Source: Steinernema hermaphroditum | Taxonomy: Eukaryota; Nematoda; Chromadorea; Rhabditida; Steinernematidae | Assembly (NCBI GenBank): GCA_030435675.1 | Contig: CM059621.1 | Location: 17,112,001-17,176,000 of the forward strand | Length of the DNA stretch: 64,000 bases | Reading direction: 5' to 3' | Notes under the pieces: generated by a model | Databases searched by the model: none | Told to the model about the DNA's origin: nothing | What the model saw: only the letters and a program-made list of their open reading frames with translations | Part shown: positions 23,521-35,269 of the stretch, piece after piece | Layout: each line of letters opens with the position of its first letter | Position numbering within the stretch: position 1 is the first letter of the stretch | Program-made: the position numbers and the translations under genes

Positions 23521-24287
23521 TAAAGCTAATTGAAAGAAGAGAGGATGTGGGAAAAGCTGTCGTTCTCTGATTGGGGTGAAACAGCTTGAGTGGAGGGGAG
23601 GCGTTAGGGTAATCACACTTTAAATCACCTAATTTGATGAAATCTCATCCGGTTTGCGAGAAAAAACTGCACAAAGAATGAAAGAAAATTAAGTTATTGT
23701 CATCGAAAGATCAGAAATAAAAAAAGAATAATAAATCATCGGGCACTATAGCCTTGGGCCTGATCGAGTAGAGCAGTGATTTCTTTTAGGCATAAAAGTA
23801 CATATGTATAAGTAAATAAATGTAGGTAAATATAAATCCATGGGACAAACTCCAAAAACAAAAAGTTCTCAAGTTCGGCCGAGAAGAACTTCCCCAAATT
23901 GAGAAACTGTTCTACCAGGATTTGCTGGGTTTCTGGTGATTTAACAACGATTTTGCACTCAGAATTTTCGATTTGTCATATGAGGAAGACCACGTCAAAG
24001 CCATAAGTGTGACGGAGGATCCTACTGTCTGATGGACGAATCGCATCGAGCTGTAGTTCATCAAATGAAAAAGGGTCTCTATGCTCACAACTGTCCTCGC
24101 CGTCCCTCTTGCAAGCATTTCGATCTTTCGTAAATATCAGTCCCTTACTGATCCAATGTAAAGCTGCATTGAAGTTCGAAAATAATAAATGTTTAACAGA
24201 CAATGTGTGTCATACCCAGTTCATATTAAAGATGTGAAGCGAATTGAACTAGATCGACTCGACATGCTAAAATTACTTTATCCTACG

Positions 24288-24382
24288 CGATCATAGCGCC
24301 AACAACGATGGCTGAGAACGGCTCACTCAACTCAGTCGGCTCAGACAGCCTCAGAGAGAGCGAGTGGACAACCCGTTAATCT
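24288..24382 (-). repeat. R-family fragment
   Basis: GATCATAGCGCCAACAACGA, GCTGAGAACGGCTCACTC, TCGGCTCAGACAGCCTCAGA and GAGAGCGAGTGGACAACCCG match the 32 kb copy closely. Confidence 0.75.
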
Positions 24383-25363
24383 ACTCACCTAGACCTACCG
24401 ATCTTGGTGTTGTATGTTTGACCGTTTCCTTGTTAGCTTCGCCAACATCGGTTTTTTTTATTTTTACAAAATCAACGTCCAAATTTATTTATATGGATGT
24501 GAACTACACGTTTAATTATCTAAGTTACAAAAATGAACCGGTGCTACATATCAGCTACAGTGGAACAAAGTGCAATTCATTCATGAATCTACTGTGAGTG
24601 ACGAAGTGGAGGAACGCTATAGATATCGCTGAGATTGGCACGATGAATGAAGCTTAAAAATGTGACAAATTCTTGATTGCGGACCAGCTGTTTATGCGAA
24701 CAAAAGTGACGTAAAACTGCCGACTAAAAAGTAAACTAACTGGCGAGGTAAAACTTGACTGAAGATAGGCTGAACATAAGAAAATCTGAAGATGTTAGGG
24801 GAGATCACTGCGCAACAAAAGAGGATTTGCGGCATCCCCTATACTTGGCTTTCAGCACCGACAAGCCGCGTTTATAGAAATAAATAGAAAGTGCATGCTC
24901 AAGTACAATGTCAGAAATGAACATACCTGTCCTAGATGCGCTAGTTCCTCACGGTCCTGAAAGTAAACTATTAGTCTTCGTTATTTATTTCAATCAGTAA
25001 TTTAGTGGTTAATTACGAGCATATCATCGCGGCTGTGTACGGTATGTAAAGTGAGCCTATGAAAATGACGAAACCGAACTGAAAAAATGGGAAAATTTAA
25101 ATGAGCAGTTTTAGAAAATTTAGTGGACCATTCCTGAGAGCGTTTCAGTAACTAACAGTGTTAGCAACAACGAATGCTTCTTTGAAAAAAATGGCAAGAT
25201 TCTAAGACCAGCTATTGATGACAATAATGTTCTGAAATTGCCTCAAACATTACACTTAAATATCATATAAAACAGGGAAATAGACATGGATCATGACCGC
25301 ACCATTTCCATTCATGTACAAAAATGGCGAAAAAATAAATAAAATCAAGGCTTCCATGAAGTG

Positions 25364-25378
25364 GGTCCCGCCGCGATC
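25364..25378 (+). repeat. Recurring 15-mer GGTCCCGCCGCGATC, copy 1
   Basis: The same 15 bases occur at 44121-44135 and 54662-54676, all on the + strand, in otherwise unrelated AT-rich surroundings. Confidence 0.6.
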
Positions 25379-25846
25379 TCAAATTACAAATCATTTCTTC
25401 AAACGCTTGATAATTCTTAGCGGCCCAAAAGTTGCAAACAAGTCCCTCAGAGATCAAGTAGTGAAACACAAATTGTGAACTTAATTTACTTCGAGCCTTG
25501 GTCATAATCTAAACACTCTGTGGTACTTATGGTAGTGCTGCCTGTATTACTATGGGATAATTAACGTTGTGAACGTACAGAACGATCAGCACGACACGGA
25601 ACACCACAGCTTGCCTCAGGAGGCATGAAGTAACAAGTCCAGTCCCAAAAATTTTACTAATTTCAATCCATTAGCATGAGTAAAAGAAGAATTCTCTGGA
25701 CCTATATGATTCGCCCACCTATCGGTGTCCCACGCGGATTTGATACAACAGAACAAAATATATTAGATGGAAGCTGATTGACTCGAGAAACGAAGTGAAC
25801 CGCCATACAGTCACATATTTAGCATACGGAACGTCATTATTGGCCT

Positions 25847-27119
25847 TTACATGATTTTGACGGCCCTTCTTACCCTCCCTACGTTTTGCAATCTAACCCT
25901 TTGTTTTTCTTTCCGGCTTCTCTCGCTCTGCAGCGGGAGGCTACCTTTGCTTTCTCCGAACCACGTCCTCAGCACTTCGGCAGCCCGCACGCAACATGAA
26001 ATTGGAGAAGGTATTGAAAGCCGAGAACGGCTTGGTGTCTCATTTAACACGTTAGCTCAGTAAATGTTTCTAAAAACCGCAGAAGAGGACGTGTACCTTA
26101 CAAACAACCACTATGATCTACAAGTGTTAAGCTTAAAAGAAGCGGAAACAAATCAGTATAGTTACTTCTATCAGATTTGGTTGTTAGTGGTAATGGTGGA
26201 GTTGCAGTATCCACTTCCTTCTCGATGTATGGTGGCAAACAAAACTGTGATTTGGATATGACATTCTTTTTGAGCCTAGCGATTCAGGCATATTCGAGAT
26301 ACGTTCGGTCCTTTATATGTCCGATCAAAACGTCCAATTTTACTACCACATGAATGGTAGTAAGTACAGGGCTTGGAAGCATTTTAATATACTCGCGAGC
26401 CTAACATGAGAAATTTCTCTGCCATCCAGTTCCCTGTGCTCCCATTTCTGTGTACATAATTGTGTCCCAAAAAGTATGAGATATTACAGTTTTACTAGTC
26501 TAGGTACGAAAGTAGGAATGGCCGATCAAAAATTCTACTAATCAACGAGACCGTCTATGTTGACGTCGTAATGACTGCATTCGACCAGAGCTTAAGCGGT
26601 GCGGATATAACGTAAAGGTGCAAAGGCGTAAGGCGTTGTAAAGAGTAAGGCATTAAGGTGCAAAAGTTCCTCTACGTATTTAAAAAAATTAACCAAAAAT
26701 TAAATGAGAGAATATACAGTATACTGGTCATAAAAAATCTACGGTTATATTTCTATCGTCATGTTCCGGGGCGCGACCTAACGGCGCGCGAAGCCTATGC
26801 ATCTTTCCGCACATGTTGCTTGTCAGTTGTGCAATCGTCTTTGGCGGTCCTTTCTCATCCACTCTGTTCGTCGAAATAAGCATCAGAACCCTAACCAAAC
26901 CTACTCTGCATGCGGAAGGTGAATTTTTGAAAAATTTCGGCAATACCCATACTGGAGTATTCGAATGGAAATGGACAAAACTTAAATGATTGCATATTAG
27001 ATACATATTGACAAAAATCAGGGGAATATACAGTATTCTGGTCATAAATGAGAGTCGAAGAAGTGGTCGTTCTGCAGCACTCTTAAATGAAGTTAACAAG
27101 AGGTTTACATCGCTGATTC
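25847..27119. other. Non-coding stretch with a short GC-richer patch
   Basis: The patch at 25850-26063 is open on both strands without an identifiable exon. Two copies of GAATATACAGTAT.CTGGTCATAAA (near 26708 and 27025) mark a local duplication. Confidence 0.35.
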
Positions 27120-29010
27120 AGAAGGCCGAGTAGATAACCGATCGTTACTGGTGTTGTGCATGCCCCATTCCGTAAACTATGTAAACGGTTCTACCCAAAA
27201 TTTCCCGGAGACTTTAGCAGTACCAATTGGAATTGCAGACACACAGTTCCAGCTAAGAATATCATGCATTTAACCAAAGGGTGCAACAGGTTTCAGAGGG
27301 TAGAATAGTAGATTTAGATGTTAAGTTAGATTGAAAATACTAACGCTCCTCCTGGCTGAGCAGCTGATTCTTTCGGTGGTGACTGTCTTCGCGGCTAGCT
27401 GTGACTACTCAGTTGGCTTTCGTCACCAACCACTGACTCCGCACTTGGGACACAAATAAGGCAGAAGTTCTGACGGCTTGCAGCACGAGCACGAGCACTG
27501 CAGCACTTGCAGGACGAGAAGCCCAGATGAAAAAAACCGAAAAATACACAGCTGATATTTGAGATTTTATATTTCAATGGTGTGTAGAACTTGCTGTCTG
27601 TCAAGCGCAGTTGAAATAATTCATATGTTCAATCACTAAAACGTTCACACATGTATCTAACAAAAAATATCACGTGCTACTGATGAGCTAAAAGAAGAAA
27701 CCCAATTGGACCTTCTTGAACCAGCAGCTTCCGTTTTAATAGCTCCAACTCCAGAGAATATCATCCATATATCCAAAGGGTGTAGCAGATTCTATACGGG
27801 TAGAATAGTGAATTTTGATGTCAAATGAAAATTAAACGATGATTGATCTGATACCTGGCATAGGCAAATTTTATGGTTTATATACTCGGGGGCAAAAATA
27901 TCAAATGCTACTGATGAGTTAACTAAACAAGGAACCCGACTGAACCTTCTTGAACCTCAGCTTCTATATTAATAGCTGACGAATGGCAGCCAAATGAGGA
28001 GAAGAAAATCCTACGTACTTGATAGGTGACTATAAGGTGCAAGTTTGTGAATCTTATGATATTGCAAATAAACTTTTAAACTCAGAACTTTCTGGCCGCA
28101 GTTCAAACAATTCACACGTTCAATCGATAAGCCGCAATCATGGTTCTTGCAAAAATATCATGTGCTAATGTCAATCTCCATCCCCAGAGTCGAATATGTT
28201 TGGATAAGATCGAAGGCACACCGGTCGAAGTTATAACCGATCGTCGCTAGTGTTGTACGCACCCTATTCCGTAAACGGTCCCACCGTGTCGTAATGTAAA
28301 TGGTTCCACTAAAAATTTCTTCAGCTGTGGGATGCAGGAATTGCAGACGCACAGTTCCAGTTAGATGTTCAGTTAGCTTGAAAATACTAACGCTCCTTCT
28401 GGCTGAGCAACTGATCCTTTCGGTGGTGATTGTCTTCACGACTAGGCGAGGCTACTTGTGACCGTTGAGCTGACTTTCGTCACCAACCACTGAATTCGCA
28501 TTCGGGACACAAATAAGGCTGCAGTTCTGATAGCTTCCAGCGGCAGTGCCGTGAAGTCCAGATGAAAAAAAAACCGAAAAATACGAATCTGATCTTTGAG
28601 GTTTATATTTCAGGGCTGTTCAGAACTTTCTGGCCGTAGCTGAAACAATTCACACGTTCAATCGTTTGCGTAACGATGTGTTCCACACAAAAATATTATG
28701 CGTCATTGATGAGCTAAATAAATAAGGAACCAGATTGAACTTTTTGAACCTCAGCTTCTATATTAATAGCCCCAACTCCAGAGAATATCATGCATTTAAC
28801 CAAAGGGTGTAACAGATTCTACACCGGTAGAAAAGTGGATTTAGATATTAAATTAGACTGAAAATTCAACGCTAATCAAACACCGTGACATTTGAGAGAG
28901 GCAAATTTTATGTTTGTACATTTTAGGAGCAAAAATATTAAGATGGAACGATGGACTAATTAAATAAGGAGCCAGACCTTCTTGAACCTCAGCCTCTATA
29001 TTAATAGCCC
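27120..29010. repeat. Array of diverged repeat units
   Basis: Blocks recur near 27.1-27.6, 28.2-28.6 and in partial form at 27.7-28.1 and 28.7-29.0 kb. They share ATAACCGATCGT, TACTAACGCTCCT.CTGGCTGAGCA, TTTCGTCACCAACCACTGA, GGGACACAAATAAGGC, TTCACACGTTCAATCG, CATGCATTTAACCAAAGGGTG and TATATTAATAGC. Most units keep a CAAAAATAT heptamer at the same place. No coding potential. Confidence 0.65.
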
Positions 29011-29094
29011 CAACTACAGCGAATGACACATGCACCTTCTGAGTGTAAAATTTCAAAACGTGAATGTCAAAACAAGTCAATTGCCATTACGAAG

Positions 29095-29355
29095 GACCTA
29101 CCATCGAAACGGCCGAGGAGAGGGCCCGTCCACAAATGGATGATTGCGTGTCCACACGCATGCAAATGTGCGCAGCGATGCAAATGTGAATTTGAAATTA
29201 AGACGCGGAGGAAGTGGCCAGAGAGCAAAATATGGCATTTTGGAATTGGAGAGAGCCGCTCGGCGCGGAGATTATCACCTGCGCTGCGGGCAAGGAAGTT
29301 GCCATTCTGCCATTCGAGCAGCTGAAGTCGGCCACCGAGGACGGGTCTATGGGCA
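29095..29355. promoter_or_regulatory. GC-richer island, candidate regulatory module or orphan exon
   Basis: Free of CAAAAAT. Three frames are open, including a + frame with FWNWREPLGAEIITCAAGKE. No acceptor and donor pair closes an exon and no family is recognised. The ATGCAAAT octamer-like sequence occurs twice near 29160-29190. Confidence 0.25.
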
Positions 29356-29636
29356 CTCATGTGGAAAATGAGGGTTTAAGTCAGCTCTGGTGGAAGTATG
29401 GAAGTCAAATATGGAACTAGTTATGATACTTTTATGTTGTACTCATAGAGTAAACGTGAAAATACGAGAAAATGGTGTTTTATATGGTCTGTGTTGCGTA
29501 CAGCCCTTGAAAAGCTCGGCAACGCTGAAATTTACAGTACCCTATACAATATACAGAAGCCGCAAGCCTCATGTATTCTGATCATACATACAGTTTTAGT
29601 CGTTCCGACAGAAGATTTAACTAGAAGAACGGAAAC

Positions 29637-29847
29637 CTCTCGCTTGCGACATGGGTGGTCGAGTGCGTCGTCTTCGGAACGGCGCTCTCGACATCCGGGT
29701 TCGAGTCCGCCTTGGAGCCCCTGGCTGGAGGGATCGCTTATATCGGTTTCTCTACCCATAAGAGGTCATAAGAGAGAGGGAGGATGCTTAATATCGCAAC
29801 TTGTCTTGTCGGAATTGCGATATGGGTACACTCCCACAAAAAAAAAA
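29637..29847 (+). mobile_element. Possible tRNA-derived SINE
   Basis: An A-box-like TGGTCGAGTGCG (29656-29667) and a near-perfect B-box GGTTCGAGTCC (29698-29708) lie about 31 nt apart, as in tRNA-type pol III promoters. The unit ends about 140 bp later in ten A residues (29838-29847). A cloverleaf does not fold well (weak T-stem), so it is not a functional tRNA. I found no clear target-site duplication. Confidence 0.4.
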
Positions 29848-31419
29848 TCTTTTCATTTTTGAACTTAAAATAACCGAAATGTATTGTGTATTCGTGTCAC
29901 TGACACCGACCGGCTATTCATGTCACTGACCACTAAAAAATACGGCGCTGAAGTGGATAGCCTCGTCTTCATCTTCACAGTCAAGCATCGATCAAAGGTC
30001 ACGAATCGACCCGGACTGTAATCAGACCAATGCGAACCGACCCAAAGTCAGCCTCGCTGATTTGCGTATTAGATTTCATTTTCAAGAGGAAAAATGTAGT
30101 CTATAGATAATATAGAGTAGTCCAAAAAAGCATCTGGACAGAATTCTAAAAAACCAATAAGTTTGTGAGTAGCCCAAAAAAGGCACCCAGATCACCGTCT
30201 AGACGTAAAAGGGCATCTAGACAGAAGTTTAGAGTGTTGTTTTTGTAACCATCCTGGACAACAGTAAAACCGGTCGGAAAGAAACGAAAAAGAGGAACAA
30301 AAATCCACAAAAAGCGACCGGTCTCACTGATCTCACTTTCGTAATGGCTTTTTAGGGCAATCTGTACTGGTTAAGTTCTGTTACGGCGATTTCCACCATT
30401 CTCTTTTTGACATATATTCCTCCTGTATTTCGGACGTTACTGTGGATTCTATTTGGTGCGTGCATTCTACCGTAGAGGTTCCCAACAAAACAATTTCACA
30501 AGAAAAATCATATAATCGGCTGCAATAATTGTTACTATATGAGTAATTTTTGCAGAAATCCGACACACTGTGATAGCATGATTTGGACCATTGTGCATCT
30601 TGGCCTCTTCTCAATAGAAATAAAGTACAAATGGGCGTTTTCGAACGCACAAACATTCAAGCAATAACGCATAATTGTCAGGTTTTTGACATCGCTGAGA
30701 AACGTCGTTTCCCCAGAATGGCTCACGTTTCAAGCGCAAATTTCCGATTCTCTCATGAATCGTACATCTCTTTCCACATCAACACGCCGTCATATGTCAT
30801 CCGTAAATATCTAGATACCAACTTCCGGGAAAAATGTCCTCGCATAAGGTTTCTGTTTTTTTTCGACATATATACATAGCTAACGAAGCAAGTGAAACAC
30901 AAGAAATATCGGGGATTGCGAAAATCGACAACCCACCACAGCCATGCTGTTGACATCGGTCAATCACGTGTGTGTTAACATAGGCCAATTCCAGTGGTGA
31001 AGTGCCTCTTGAGATGGCCTCCCTTCGCAAACACGACTCATCCGGGAGATTCCGAAAGGTCAACATGTGAACGAAGATCAGTTTTGTAATAAAAGTGCAG
31101 ATTACTGTAATTTACGCTTTTTTGCAAAGATCGGTTTAAAATTCGATAGGATTAGCATCGAACCGGACCAAAACCCGTTGAGGATATGGAAAATAGGGTT
31201 CAAAATCCCAACCTAATATGCGGTAAGGTCATTTTTCAAGTGCACTAAAGACGTGTTTTACACGGAAAATCATGAATGTGAAGTTTGAATGTGAACTACG
31301 CGGTGTGAAGCATGGCGTGTACAATCCCATTCGTATCTTATCCGAAACAATCAACAAGCTCGCTCCAACCGTTTGCAGCAATACCTTTTTCCCCCATGAT
31401 CTGGCCTCTTTGAGGGCTA
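29848..31419. other. Non-coding stretch
   Basis: No gene. CATCTAGACAGAAGTTTAG and GGTCGGAAAGAAACG near 30190-30280 recall the 10.9-11.1 kb repeats, so this is a further diverged copy of that family. Confidence 0.4.
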
Positions 31420-31700
31420 TTATTGAAAAGGGCTATTCACAAAAAAGACAAAAATTTATTAAACGACAATCTTATGCAAATGTTGCAACAGTATTATTCC
31501 CAATTGTTCCCAAAATGGGCATGGAATCCATTCCTCAAAAATCGAGTACAGTGTAATTACTTCGCTGTCTTTTCACTAAAATCTGTCGGTTTTATGCTTG
31601 TGGAAGAATCAAAAATCACAAACCTGTCAAGCCTTCAGTACTGGTTCAATAGTATATAATGTTACAAGTCCGAAAGCAAACAAAGTTCAAGAAACCATAA
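31420..31700 (+). repeat. Dispersed repeat pair, copy 1 (partner at 55775)
   Basis: AAATTTATT.AA, CAATCTTATGCAAATGTTGC, AACAGTATTATTCCCAATT, TGTAATTACTTC and TTTTCACTAAAATCTGTCGG recur at 55775-56000. Both copies translate to similar peptides (SYANVATVLFPI and SLKSVGF), but frames are broken, so it is a repeat or decayed coding sequence. Confidence 0.7.
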
Positions 31701-31749
31701 AAATAAGACCGATTTTTTTATACACGATTTATCTTCCCGAATCAACGGC

Positions 31750-32245
31750 TTATGCCGTGCAGGACGTCTCATATATGCACACCGTGGTCGCTGATTTTCT
31801 TTTTTTGATTTTCTCACACCGTGGTCGCTGATTTTCTTCTGATTTCGGTGGAGCAGACGAATCCGAATAGAATGCAGCGTTCCCATTAGTTTGCGCGGGC
31901 ATCGAAGTCGTGAAGAGCGGATTCCGGAAGTGGAATAGCGGTGGAGTAGAACCAACGGAGCGGAGAGTCATCTTCGGTTCGGCTGGCGGCGTGGACTTCG
32001 GAGTTGCAACGCTTCTTCGGCTTCTCTGATGGCGCGGGTAGAGTCGGGCGGTCGTGACGGGCTTTTTTGGCGAGACGGTGGAACTACGGCTCCCTGGTGT
32101 TCCAGGCCTTCTGGGAGCCGGGGCGATCATTGCGCCAACAACGACGGCCGAGAACGACCGCTCACTCAACTCATTCGGCTCAGACAGCCTCAGAGAGAGA
32201 GCGAGTGGACGACCCGACCGATCGCTGGGGGCACAAATGAAAAAC
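31750..32245 (-). repeat. R-family repeat, longest copy, with a 139-codon ORF
   Basis: The reference copy for the family. On the minus strand it is open from 32169 to 31750 and encodes a Ser/Pro/Arg-rich peptide with motifs GAMIAPAPRRPGTPGSRSST, ARLYPRHQRSRRS and TTSMPAQTNG. There is no known domain. Related fragments occur at least ten times in the window in both orientations, which indicates a mobile or retrocopied family. Its outer end, GATCGGTCGGGTCGTCCACT, resembles the RTE leader (GAGCGGTCGGGTCCCTCCGT at 3518), so it may be a non-autonomous partner of an RTE-like element. A duplicated CACCGTGGTCGCTGATTTTC lies at its left end. Confidence 0.65.
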
Positions 32246-33764
32246 CCAAATAAGACCAGCGAAGAAAATCTTCAAAAAATTTCAATACTTTAGGGCAAAT
32301 TTCACAACGCGCAGGTGTGTTTTCGGTTCTTCCTTTGTATATAGCCGATCGCTCGTGGTTGATTGAACGCCACTCTCAGTCATCATATTGCGAGCTGTCC
32401 GCTATAAGTCGGAGGCCTTCGGCCGGCTCATCATTCTTTCACTTAAATCTTTCTCACTAAGCAGATGCCTAGCGGTCCTGAAAACATACTGGCACTGAAC
32501 CGGTTGCTTACTTTCTGTGTGGCTGATTGAGAATGTGTATATTTCGTTCCTAATAGCTCGGTGTTAGTCCTGGATTGTCATTCACACCGCTGCCATGCGG
32601 GAGGAAACACGCAGGCCTCTCGGTACACTATATATGGGAAACATGACGATAAAATTCTTACAGTAATAACTAAGTTCTTTCACCGCGCTTTTTATGAGCC
32701 CAAAATTGAACTGTCTCTCTATTGTAAAACTAAACCGCAATCTAGCTTTGAAGTAAATCCATCGTTTCCGTGTAAAGCGTGATCCTGAATCTAGGGGTTA
32801 TGGTAGCCTCAGTTTACTTTAAAGTACCATGCACCCGGTGCCAAAAATAAAAGCATCAGACATAGACTAGATGTTATTCACGAGGTTCAACGCGACGACC
32901 CTGAGAAGATGGTTCGCAAATGCGTCAGAAATGTTATTTCCACCCCCATCACGAAGATTAACAGCGTAGGGCGTGGAGGAATCCACGTCCGCCACGCACA
33001 TCATCCGCGATCAGACTAAAAACCTATTATTAGCGACGTTTACGTAAGCGAAAAAGTGAAATAAACATTTCGTGTGACGTCGGCGTTAAACAGGCGTTTT
33101 CGTGAAAGACGTTTTCGGATTGAAATGGGACTTAGGATGGAAATAGAACATCGGACAGGTGGAGATTTGGAGACTTGGTCGTGGCATACGGTCATGTTAT
33201 GCTTGTAGTCTTATTGGCATCCAACAGTAAATAAATGAAAACTGCTGTAGGATATTAAGTATTGCAAAGTGTATCCAAAAAAGCAAGTGGCACTAAGTTG
33301 TGCAATTGATATATAGAGTCGGCGATTAAATGAAATAAGAAAATTTCGACGGTGTACCGGCACGATTTCGGGCGGTCATAGACTGCGGACATACGTCACT
33401 ATTTTCCAATTGTCCAAAACTGTACAGCTTAAAATGCAAAACTTTTCAGGAGTAAGTTGCGAAATATGAGGCCTTGCACACTTGTACTGGAGTGAATTTA
33501 GAAAGAGTCGATATTGGTCTCGCATTAAATTTACGGTGTTCGACCTTATTATATATTTTGGAATTTACGTTGAATTTTCGCAGCAACAAAAATATATCTA
33601 TGCTATAAGGATCAAGAATCGAATAACGCTTTTTAGAAAAAAATCTTACAAACCTCTGCTCAACGCCCATTAATGAGTACCCCTTTGTCAACCTTCCAAG
33701 CCTTCACCCATTCAGTATATCGGTAGTGTGACAATTTGAATTTGAAAGTTAATAAAATTGCGAG
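32246..33764. other. Non-coding stretch
   Basis: No gene recognised; CAAAAAT near 32844 and 33585. Confidence 0.4.
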
Positions 33765-33915
33765 TTGAGTGAGCGGACGTTCCCGGCCGTCTTTCTTGGC
33801 GCAATGATCGCCCCGGCTCCCGGAAGGCCTGGAACACCAGGGAGCAGTTCCACCGTCGCCACCGCCAAACTCCATCCGCCAGCTGGATGATGGTGCGCAG
33901 TTCGCCCTTCGTCAC
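33765..33915 (+). repeat. R-family copy, inverted relative to most
   Basis: GAGTGAGCGGACGTTCCCGG, GGCGCAATGATCGCCCCGG, CCCGGAAGGCCTGGAACACC and GGGAGCAGTTCCACCGTCGC match the 32 kb copy reverse-complemented. Confidence 0.75.
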
Positions 33916-34274
33916 GCCTACACCGGGTTTTTAGGGGAAAATCTTATAAAGCTCTGCGCTTAACGCACATGATCATTTTTTCCAAGCCCTGACCCGTTCG
34001 GCATGCTCATAGGTAGCGACAATTTGATCATGTTAATAATTGTACACACCTCATAGGCCACAAAAGCTTATAGAACTGCTGTATGAAAATCATAAGAATG
34101 AGATAAAAATGCGTTTAAATGTGTTAAACTGAAGTGAAGACACAAAACTTGAATGTGTAAAGATAAAACAGAAGTTCTGCTTTCACTATATTATCTTGCA
34201 ATGAAAAATATATATAAAATATCGATGAGCGTCTAAATCAAATATGCGGTGAGATATCCACGCGAGCGGAAGCG

Positions 34275-34690
34275 ATGAATATGCAACGCAAAAGGAAACG
34301 TTTCGCATGGCGAAGGTGGCACTTTCCAGCGTTTCCAGTGGTGACAGAAACGTCAAGTGAGTCACGATGGACTCCTCCAACGGAGACTCCAATCAGTCCG
34401 GATTTCCGCCGTGAAAACATCATTAGTCAAATGGATCGTTTTCACGGGGACGAAGAGAAGTTGGCGCGAATACCAATAAGGAGGCTGTTCACAGTGAGTG
34501 TTTCGGCTTACTGGGGGAGGATTAGGCGCGGATTATAAGTACGTTCGGCATTATGAAGGTTGTCAACACTAACGGAGAGGTGACCTTCTGTGACAGACTA
34601 CATGGTGGATGGAAAGGTTCTAGTGAAAACACTTTTAAAGACGAATATCGATTCCGAAGAAACCGGCGTTTTTGTGGAGTTGAGGCATTG
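34275..34690 (+). CDS. Speculative small two-exon gene
   Basis: An open segment begins with ATG at 34275 (MNMQRKRKRFAWRRWHF). It has possible donors at GTCAA|GTGAGT (34357) and TTCACA|GTGAGT (34494). An acceptor-like CTTCTGTGACAG precedes a short frame containing MVDGKVLVKTLLKTNIDSEE that stops at 34690. Joining the first donor to this acceptor keeps the frame and gives about 60 residues. The upstream frame is very basic and aromatic. I recognise nothing. The minus strand is also open, so this may be a non-coding GC-richer island. Confidence 0.18.
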
Positions 34691-35269
34691 AACAGTGGGC
34701 ACATATAACCATATCTCGGAGTGTTTACAGATACATATATCTAAACGGCTTGCCTTCTAGGTCGGGCGCTTATTTTTGCATGACTTTTTGATGCACTTGG
34801 GGGAACAAAGGTTCTGAAACGCCTAAGAACTGCCCTTTTGCTGCATAATCCTGTCTTGATGGTCCTCGAACAAGCAAGGCTGTCCCGACTATCGCCTCTT
34901 GACTCTCAACAAATGGTCAAAAGTGACGAAACTTAAGTAGTCTTGGTCCCACCACGAAAATGCTGAAATTTTGCCATGAGAACACTGTGTGGACGATTTT
35001 CCTGGTTGCTACTGTTCCTAGTCATCACTGTCAGTGATGTTAACCGTTTTGAGACCTGAGCTGGACTCGGACTCGATCCAAAGGGAATAAAAGCAACGTT
35101 CGGTCAGCGTGTGGTCCTCGAGATTCAAGATTTAATCTCCTAATCCTCACAGTTTCAGCCCGCCTGACATTTTACGAGGTTTCATTGCTACGAAGTACGA
35201 GTCAATATAGAAAATAACTCAAATATGAAAATCTTTGACCTACTGCTAACGTCAAAGTGTAACCAACCA
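34691..35269. other. Non-coding spacer
   Basis: Nothing recognised; lacks CAAAAAT. Confidence 0.4.

Larger units (their letters stand above)
23521..25846. other. Non-coding stretch
   Basis: No gene seen; contains an R-family fragment at 24288-24382 and the recurring 15-mer at 25364. Confidence 0.4.

Noticed and set aside
29637..29725. A functional tRNA gene
   Set aside because: The B box is good, but the T-stem and acceptor stem do not pair, so it is only tRNA-like.
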